Assembly: GCA_945897655.1 (NCBI GenBank)
Contig: CAMDHB010000064.1
Span: forward strand, 1-11,967
Source: Pseudorhodobacter antarcticus
GTDB lineage: Bacteria; Pseudomonadota; Alphaproteobacteria; Rhodobacterales; Rhodobacteraceae
DNA: 11,967 bases
Direction: 5' to 3'
Shown here: in pieces, positions 7,072 through 11,967 of the stretch
How positions within the stretch are numbered: the first letter of the stretch is position 1
Layout of the letters: each line of letters starts with the position of its first letter
Made by a program: the position numbers and the translations under genes
The notes under the pieces: generated by a model
Databases searched by the model: none
Told to the model about the DNA's origin: nothing
The model's input: the letters and a program-made list of their open reading frames with translations, nothing else

Positions 7072-7830
7072 CTAGCCCCCAAGCATCCGGTCGGCCGAGG
7101 CTGCGAACAGGCTGCGGGCGTAGTCGGTTTGCATCTGGGCGGTGGCGAGGGCTTCGCGCGACAACTCCTCGACCGCGCGGCCGTGTTGCATGACCAAAAC
7201 CCGGTCACACATGTGGTCGATGACGGCAAGGTCATGGCTGACCATCAGGAAGGTCAGGCCGCGTTCATCGCGCAGGCGGGCGAGGAGGTTGAGGACCTCG
7301 GCCTGAACCGAGGCGTCAAGGGCGGAGGTGGGTTCGTCCAGCAGCAGGATCTGGGGTTTCAGCATCAAGGCTCGGGCGATGGCGACGCGCTGGCGCTGGC
7401 CGCCGGACAGTTGGTGCGGATAGCGGAAGCGAAAGCTGGTGGGCAGGCCGACATCGGCAAGCGCGGTCATCACGCGGGTGTCGGTGTCGGGGATGCCGTG
7501 GATGGCCAAGGGTTCAGACAGGGTGCGGTCGATGGTGTGGCGGGGGTGCAGGCTGGCATAGGGGTCCTGGAACACCATCTGGACCTGCGCCGAAAAGGCC
7601 TTGCTGCGCGGGGATTTGACCACCTCGCCGCCAATGCGGACCTGACCGCCGGTGATGGGGGCAAGGCCACAGATCGCCCGCAGGATGGTACTTTTGCCAG
7701 AGCCGCTTTCGCCGACAAGGCCAAAGCTGGCCTTGGCGTCAACCTTGATGCTGACCTCTTGCACGGCGCGCACGCGACGGCCGGCGGTGTCGAAGGTGAC
7801 GGACAGGTTGTCAATTTCGATCAAGGACAT
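7072..7830 (-). CDS. Peptide ABC transporter ATP-binding protein (DppF/OppF-like)
   Basis: This is the second nucleotide-binding subunit of the peptide importer, on the cytoplasmic face of the membrane. From ATG 7830 (MSLIEIDNLSV, 252 residues) it shows Walker A GESGSGKS (residues 40-47), Q-loop Gln88 in MVFQDPYASLHPR, signature LSGGQRQRV at 141, Walker B ILLLDEP at 161-167 with Glu166, and switch His199. These suggest an active ATPase. It is shorter than DppF-type proteins of about 330 residues and lacks the C-terminal HPYT-containing extension present in its partner. I start at the ATG that overlaps the upstream stop codon (TGATG, 1-nt overlap), implying translational re-initiation. Another ATG lies four codons upstream at 7842, and neither has a strong ribosome binding site. 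A glutathione or nickel/peptide-family substrate cannot be excluded. Confidence 0.93.
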   Translation of the reverse strand: MSLIEIDNLSVTFDTAGRRVRAVQEVSIKVDAKASFGLVGESGSGKSTILRAICGLAPITGGQVRIGGEVVKSPRSKAFSAQVQMVFQDPYASLHPRHTIDRTLSEPLAIHGIPDTDTRVMTALADVGLPTSFRFRYPHQLSGGQRQRVAIARALMLKPQILLLDEPTSALDASVQAEVLNLLARLRDERGLTFLMVSHDLAVIDHMCDRVLVMQHGRAVEELSREALATAQMQTDYARSLFAASADRMLGG

Positions 7831-8660
7831 CAGCGGGCCCATTCTGCGGTGCGGTCAAGGCCGGGCAGCGGGCCACGGTTGCCGCCGATACGGGGCAGGC
7901 AGTTCAGCAGGCCTTGGGTATAGGGGTGACGCGCGTTCAACAGGTCGCGCGCCGCCACCTCTTCGACCACGCGGCCCTTGTACATGACCAGCACGCGGTC
8001 ACAGAACCGGGCGACCAGCCGCAGGTCATGGCTGATGAAAATGAGGCCCATGCCCCGGTCGCGGACCAATCCGTCAAGGATAGACAGCACCTCGGCCTGA
8101 ACGGTCACATCAAGAGCGGAGGTTGGTTCATCGGCGATCAGCAGGTCGGGGTTCGGGATCAGCATCATGGCGATCATCACCCGCTGGCCCATGCCGCCGC
8201 TGAGTTCGTGGGGATAAGCTTCCATCACCCGCTCGGGGTCGCGGATTTGCACGGCGTTCAGGGCGGCGACGGCCTTGGCATAGGCCTCGGTCCGGCCGAC
8301 GCGGTCGCGCTGGTGCAGACCCTCCATCAGCTGGGCGCCGACTTTCATCACGGGGTTCAGCGAGTATTTCGGGTCCTGCATCACCATTGCCATGCGGGGG
8401 CCGCGCAGGGCGCGCATCTGGGTTTCCGTCGCGGCCATCAGGTCGGTGCCGTCAAAGGTCATGGCGTCTGCTTCAATCCGGCCCGGGGGGCGGATCAGGC
8501 GCAGCATCGAGCGGCCTGTCATGGTCTTGCCCGAGCCACTTTCGCCGACGATCCCCAGCCGTTCGCGGCCAAGGTCAAAGGACACGCCGCGAACCGCCTC
8601 AACCGGGCCGGTTTCGGTGTCAAAGGTGACGCGCAGGTTGCGGACGCTGAGCAGGGTCAT
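7830..8660 (-). CDS. Peptide ABC transporter ATP-binding protein (DppD/OppD-like)
   Basis: This is the first ATPase subunit of the importer. The 276-residue product has Walker A GESGSGKT (39-46), Q-loop MQDPKYSLNP with Gln95, signature LSGGMGQRV (153-161), Walker B LLIADEP with Asp177/Glu178, and switch His211. The Met in LSGGM, in place of Gln, is common in DppD-type subunits. The C-terminus carries the oligopeptide-transporter extension (ARHPYTQGLLNCLPRIGG), typical of peptide and nickel importers. ATG 8660 overlaps the stop codon of the preceding permease gene by four bases (ATGA), and its own stop overlaps the next ATPase start by one base, so the three genes are tightly coupled in translation. 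Confidence 0.94.
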   Translation of the reverse strand: MTLLSVRNLRVTFDTETGPVEAVRGVSFDLGRERLGIVGESGSGKTMTGRSMLRLIRPPGRIEADAMTFDGTDLMAATETQMRALRGPRMAMVMQDPKYSLNPVMKVGAQLMEGLHQRDRVGRTEAYAKAVAALNAVQIRDPERVMEAYPHELSGGMGQRVMIAMMLIPNPDLLIADEPTSALDVTVQAEVLSILDGLVRDRGMGLIFISHDLRLVARFCDRVLVMYKGRVVEEVAARDLLNARHPYTQGLLNCLPRIGGNRGPLPGLDRTAEWAR

Positions 8661-9559
8661 CTGCCGGCACTCCGCGGGTCAAGCACGTCGCGCAGGCCGT
8701 CGCCCAGCAGGTTGAAGCCCAGCGAGACGATGAAGATGGCAAGGCCCGGCATGGTGGCGACCCACCATTGTTCGAACAGGAACTTGCGCCCGGCGCTGAT
8801 CATCAACCCCCATTCCGGCACGGGCGGCTGGACGCCAAGGCCAAGGAAGCCCAGACCCGCCGCTGTCAGGATCACGCCCGCCATGTCCAGCGTCACCCGG
8901 ATGATGACCGAGGGCAGGCACATGGGCATCACATGACCCCAGATCACGCGCATGGGCCCCGCGCCCTGCAACTTGACCGCCGCGATATAGTCGGAATTGC
9001 GCACCGTCAGCGTTTCAGCCCGCGCCACCCTTGCATAGGGCGGCCAGGAGGTGATGGCGATGGCCAAGACGGCGTTGACCATCCCCGGCCCCAGAACCGC
9101 AACCAGCGCCAAGGCCAGGATCAGCTTGGGGAACGCCAGAAAGATGTCGGTGATCCGCATCAGGACCTGATCGACCCAGCCGCCGAAATAGCCTGCGACG
9201 GTGCCGACGAGCAGGCCAAAGACCGGTGCTGTCAGAATGACCAGCAGCACGATGTACAGCGTGATGCGCGAGCCATATAGGATGCGCGTCCAGATATCGC
9301 GGCCAAAGTCATCGGTGCCGAGCCAGTGGCCCGAAGTCAGGGGCGGTTGCAGGCGTTCCTGCAGGTTCTGGGTGATCGGGTCATAGGGTGCCAGCATGGG
9401 CGCAAAGATCGCCATCAGGACCAGCGCCACGGTGATCAAGAGCCCGATCATCGCCAGTTTGTTCCGCTTCATCCGCAGCCAGGACAGATAGCTTTGCGCC
9501 ATCCGCGATTGCAGGCGGGATGTAGGGTTGGGGTCGCGCAGCCATTCAGTCAAGGTCAT
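8657..9559 (-). CDS. Peptide ABC transporter permease (DppC/OppC-like)
   Basis: This is an inner-membrane subunit of the importer. The 300-residue product has a first membrane helix at about residues 36-57, then the DppC hallmark HWLGTDDFGRDIWTRILYGSR (79-98). Several further hydrophobic segments follow (about 100-125, 142-175 and 218-243), with the EAA-type ATPase-contact loop YIAAVKLQGAGPMRVIWGHVMP at 191-212 and the C-terminal motif GFNLLGDGLRDVLDPR. I start at ATG 9559 (MTLTEWLRDP), preceded by AAGGG about nine bases upstream. The frame stays open to 9751, but that part overlaps the upstream permease gene and looks non-coding. The start overlaps the stop of an 18-codon ORF, and the stop overlaps the next ATPase start. 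Confidence 0.94.
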   Translation of the reverse strand: MTLTEWLRDPNPTSRLQSRMAQSYLSWLRMKRNKLAMIGLLITVALVLMAIFAPMLAPYDPITQNLQERLQPPLTSGHWLGTDDFGRDIWTRILYGSRITLYIVLLVILTAPVFGLLVGTVAGYFGGWVDQVLMRITDIFLAFPKLILALALVAVLGPGMVNAVLAIAITSWPPYARVARAETLTVRNSDYIAAVKLQGAGPMRVIWGHVMPMCLPSVIIRVTLDMAGVILTAAGLGFLGLGVQPPVPEWGLMISAGRKFLFEQWWVATMPGLAIFIVSLGFNLLGDGLRDVLDPRSAGR

Positions 9560-9612
9560 GTCATTTTTCCCTTGAACCAAAGGCCCGCGAAAGTGGTCTG
9601 GTTGCGCATCAT
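9556..9612 (-). CDS. 18-codon ORF bridging the two permease genes (possible translational coupling peptide)
   Basis: A short frame encodes MMRNQTTFAGLWFKGKMT. Its ATG overlaps the stop codon of the upstream permease gene (ATGA) and its TGA overlaps the start codon of the downstream permease gene (ATGA), so it fills the 49-nt gap exactly. I recognise no homologue. It may let ribosomes terminating on the first permease re-initiate and reach the second; the Shine-Dalgarno for the downstream gene lies inside it. It could equally be chance. Translation is unproven. Confidence 0.35.
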   Translation of the reverse strand: MMRNQTTFAGLWFKGKMT

Positions 9613-10673
9613 TTCGCCCTCGGGTCGACAAGCCGGTACAAAAGGTCCGAGAACATGTTGATCCCGATATAGACCGCCCCCACCACGATTGTCCCGCCCA
9701 GCACGGCGGGCATGTCGGCCACCAAGAGCGCGTCGGTGATATAGCGGCCAAGACCGGGCCAGGCGAAGATGGTTTCGGTCAGCACGGCGCCCTCCAGCAG
9801 GAAGGAATAGGACAGCGCGACAACCGTGATCAGCGGCACCATGACGTTTTTCAGGGCATGGACCCAGATCACCCGGCCTTCGGGCATGCCTTTGACCCGG
9901 GCCGTGGTGATGTATTCCTGACCCAATTCGTTCATCATGAAGCTGCGGGTCATCCGGCTGATATAGGCCATCGACAGGTACCCCAGCAGGGCAGCGGGCA
10001 GGATGATGTGGGACAGGGCGTTCTGAAAGATGTCCCAGCGGCCATTCAGCAGCGTGTCGACCAGGATCATGCCGGTGTAGGGCTCAACCTCGAACTGCAT
10101 CATCATGTCATAGGCGGCATCCAGCCGCCCCGGCCCGCCGACCCAGCCCAACTGGCCATAAAAGATCAAAAGCCCCATCAAGCCCAGCCAGAACACCGGC
10201 ATGGAATAGCCCATCAGGCCCACAAGCCGCACGATCTGGTCAAACAGGGATCCGGGTTTGGTCGCAGCCAGAATGCCTGCGGGCACGCCGATCAGCATGC
10301 CGATGATCGTGGCGATGGTCGACAGTTCCAGCGTGGCGGGGAAATAGCGGGCAATCTCATCGATCACCGGTTCCTTTGTGCGGATCGAGGTGCCAAGGTC
10401 ACCATGCAGCGCATCCCAGACATAAATGCCGAACTGTTCCCACATGGGCCGGTCCAGACCCAGCGCCGTGCGCGTCTCGTCAATTTGCGCCTGCGTTGCC
10501 CGTTCGCCCAGGATCGACATGACGGGGTCGGTCGGCACCACGCGACTGATGAAGAATGTCACCGCCAGCAGGCCGATGAAGGTGATCAGCAATGTGAACA
10601 CCGTCCCGCCTGCCTGTTTGGCAAGACGGGTGACGCGCGAGGGCGCAGCATCGTTCAGATCGGTATCTGCCAT
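9609..10673 (-). CDS. Peptide ABC transporter permease (DppB/OppB-like)
   Basis: This is the partner inner-membrane subunit. The 354-residue product has an N-terminal membrane helix (about 24-44) followed by SRVVPTDPV, then the extracytoplasmic segment with LGLDRPMWEQFGIYVWDALHGDLG and SIRTKEPV. Five more hydrophobic stretches follow (about 114-137, 147-172, 220-238, 276-296 and 324-345). The EAA-type loop EYITTARVKGMPEGRVIWVHALKN lies at 253-276 and FAWPGLGRY at 303-311. These are standard DppB features and order. The start is ATG 10673; the ribosome binding site is poor, since the G-rich bases upstream are locked in a hairpin, so expression may be lower than that of the binding protein. It starts 39 nt after the binding-protein stop. 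Confidence 0.94.
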   Translation of the reverse strand: MADTDLNDAAPSRVTRLAKQAGGTVFTLLITFIGLLAVTFFISRVVPTDPVMSILGERATQAQIDETRTALGLDRPMWEQFGIYVWDALHGDLGTSIRTKEPVIDEIARYFPATLELSTIATIIGMLIGVPAGILAATKPGSLFDQIVRLVGLMGYSMPVFWLGLMGLLIFYGQLGWVGGPGRLDAAYDMMMQFEVEPYTGMILVDTLLNGRWDIFQNALSHIILPAALLGYLSMAYISRMTRSFMMNELGQEYITTARVKGMPEGRVIWVHALKNVMVPLITVVALSYSFLLEGAVLTETIFAWPGLGRYITDALLVADMPAVLGGTIVVGAVYIGINMFSDLLYRLVDPRAK

Positions 10674-10680
10674 TGGATAA

Positions 10681-10706
10681 GGCGCGCCCCCTTTCGGGGA
10701 CGCGCC
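10681..10706 (-). promoter_or_regulatory. GNRA-capped intercistronic hairpin between binding-protein and permease genes
   Basis: On the minus strand GGCGCGTCCCC-GAAA-GGGGGCGCGCC forms an 11-bp stem with one T-G wobble, closed by a GAAA tetraloop. It lies 6 nt after the binding-protein stop and ends 7 nt before the permease ATG. No T-run follows (TTATCC), so full termination is unlikely. Hairpins at this place in importer operons are known to protect the binding-protein mRNA from 3' decay and to lower permease expression; that role is inferred here. Confidence 0.7.
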
Positions 10707-10712
10707 AATACC

Positions 10713-11967
10713 TTACTTTGTCACAAGCCAGTAGGCCGCGGCATCGACCGCGCCACCAGTGTAGAAGTTCTGCACGTTTGAGCGCACGCCGGTGTTGCGC
10801 GCCTGCTGGAACATCACGATGAAGGGCGAGGTTTCGCGGTGCTTGATCTGCAGGGCCGCATACATCTCGACCCGCTTGGCCGGGTCACGTTCCAGAACGG
10901 CGGCCTGCGATTCTGCCGTCATCGCACCCGGGTCATAGGCGTTGCGCCATGCGAGGTAGCCAGTGTTGTTCGCCTCATCCGAGTTGTCGGGGTTCTCGGC
11001 GAAGGTGGACGAGTTGGTGTTCGGATCGGGGTAATCCGGCCCCCAGGTTTGCAACGTCGCATCATGCAGACGGGCGCGGTAGGCTTTCAACTGGTCGGCG
11101 CCTTCGCCCACGTCCAGTTCAACGGTGATCCCGGCCTGACCGAAGGTGTTCTGGATCGACTGCGCAACGTCCATGCGGTCAGCCGAGTTGCGGACCGACA
11201 GTTTGACGGTTGGTGCCGTCAGACCAGATTCCGCAAGCAGCGCCTTGGCCTTTTCGATGTCCAACGAATAAGGCAGATCGGTCAGCGCACCCAGATAGCC
11301 CTGCGGCAGGAAGGACTGGTGCGGGATGACCGTGCCCTTCATGATGGTGTCGGCCATGCCCTGATAATCAATCGCCCAGCGCATTGCGTCCAGGAACTTG
11401 GCGTTGTTGTTCTGTTCGACCTTCTGGTTGAAGGACAGATAATAGATCTGCCCGCCCACATCCTTCTGGATCTTCACGTCGGCATTGCCTGCCATCCCCT
11501 CAATCTCGACCGGGGTCAGGGTGCGGGCAAGGTCAATGTCTCCCTTTTCAAGCTGCAAACGCTGGGTTGCAGCTTCGGGGACGTGCATCATGAAGACCTT
11601 GGCAATCTTGGCATCGCCGCGCCAGTAGCCGGGGCGCATTTCCAGAATGTAGCCTTCGTTCGGTTTGAAGCTTTTCAGGGTATACGCCCCCGAGCCTGCC
11701 GAATTGGAATTCAGCCAGACGCCACCCATGTCGCCGTCCACGTCGTGGGTCTTGACCACTTCAGCATCCAAGATCGAGGCCACACCCGCCGTCAGGCAGT
11801 TGTACAGGAAGGTCGGCGCATAGGGTTTGTCGACCTTCAAGGTCAGCGTGTCGCCCGAAGCGGTGATCATGGTGTCCACGTTTTCGGCCGACCAGCCAAA
11901 CTGGTTCAGGATGAAGGCCGGGGTCTTGTTGATCTTGACCGCGCGCTGCAGCGACCATGCCGCGGCA
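10713..11967 (-). CDS. Peptide ABC transporter solute-binding protein, family 5 (N-terminus outside window)
   Basis: The frame is open from the right edge of the window to the TAA at 10713, giving 417 residues of a protein that usually has about 500-540. The signal peptide and roughly the first 100 residues are therefore missing. The visible part starts with AAWSLQRAVKINKTPAF and contains NSAGSGAYTLKSF, then ILEMRPGYWRG and the AATQRLQLEKGDIDLA segment. FLDAMRWAIDYQGMADTIMKG follows, and later PDPNTNSSTFAENPDN near the ligand-site region. These are typical of DppA/OppA-like binding proteins of the periplasm, which deliver peptides to the permease pair. It is the first visible gene of the transporter operon; the promoter lies outside the window. 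A GTG at 11879 is an internal codon, not the start. The exact ligand cannot be read from sequence. Confidence 0.93.
   Translation of the reverse strand, partial: AAAWSLQRAVKINKTPAFILNQFGWSAENVDTMITASGDTLTLKVDKPYAPTFLYNCLTAGVASILDAEVVKTHDVDGDMGGVWLNSNSAGSGAYTLKSFKPNEGYILEMRPGYWRGDAKIAKVFMMHVPEAATQRLQLEKGDIDLARTLTPVEIEGMAGNADVKIQKDVGGQIYYLSFNQKVEQNNNAKFLDAMRWAIDYQGMADTIMKGTVIPHQSFLPQGYLGALTDLPYSLDIEKAKALLAESGLTAPTVKLSVRNSADRMDVAQSIQNTFGQAGITVELDVGEGADQLKAYRARLHDATLQTWGPDYPDPNTNSSTFAENPDNSDEANNTGYLAWRNAYDPGAMTAESQAAVLERDPAKRVEMYAALQIKHRETSPFIVMFQQARNTGVRSNVQNFYTGGAVDAAAYWLVTK

Noticed and set aside
9560..9751. N-terminal extension of the second permease by 64 residues
   Set aside because: It overlaps the end of the first permease gene and is unlike any permease N-terminus; ATG 9559 fits the family.

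Overview
The window looks like a chromosomal segment of a high-GC alphaproteobacterium, most likely Rhodobacteraceae/Paracoccaceae. The grounds are the strong G/C third-position bias, the Rhodobacterales-style glycine cleavage proteins (one-chain GcvP of about 946 residues, GcvH with an acidic tail), a tandem glycine riboswitch ahead of gcvT, and a hairpin-plus-GGGATNTTTATG intergenic element that I recall as common in that family. The lineage is inferred from sequence style, not from a database match.

Layout, read along the minus strand from right to left. A peptide-uptake ABC transporter comes first: a family-5 solute-binding protein whose N-terminus lies beyond the window (10713-11967), a GNRA-capped intercistronic hairpin, two inner-membrane permeases (9609-10673 and 8657-9559) bridged by an 18-codon ORF, and two ATPases (7830-8660 and 7072-7830). 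The permease-ATPase and ATPase-ATPase junctions overlap by 4 nt and 1 nt. After an 86-nt gap with a perfect inverted repeat comes a cytoplasmic M19-type zinc dipeptidase (5927-6985). Next are a candidate promoter, a two-aptamer glycine riboswitch and gcvT-gcvH-gcvP (5656 down to 1265). The operon closes at a strong hairpin terminator shared with a convergent plus-strand gene (1-1197), the C-terminal part of a leucine-rich-repeat protein.

The genes form a plausible pathway. Peptides are bound in the periplasm and imported, dipeptides are hydrolysed in the cytoplasm, and released glycine both induces (through the riboswitch) and feeds the glycine cleavage system, giving CO2, ammonia, NADH and 5,10-methylene-tetrahydrofolate. 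The L-protein (lipoamide dehydrogenase) is not in the window.

I found no tRNA, rRNA, CRISPR array, insertion sequence or phage gene, and no convincing undescribed multi-gene system. The most interesting details are regulatory: the riboswitch leader-linker helix and possible Shine-Dalgarno switch before a TTG-started gcvT, the 18-codon coupling ORF between the permeases, and the near-identical 66-bp repeats in the LRR gene.
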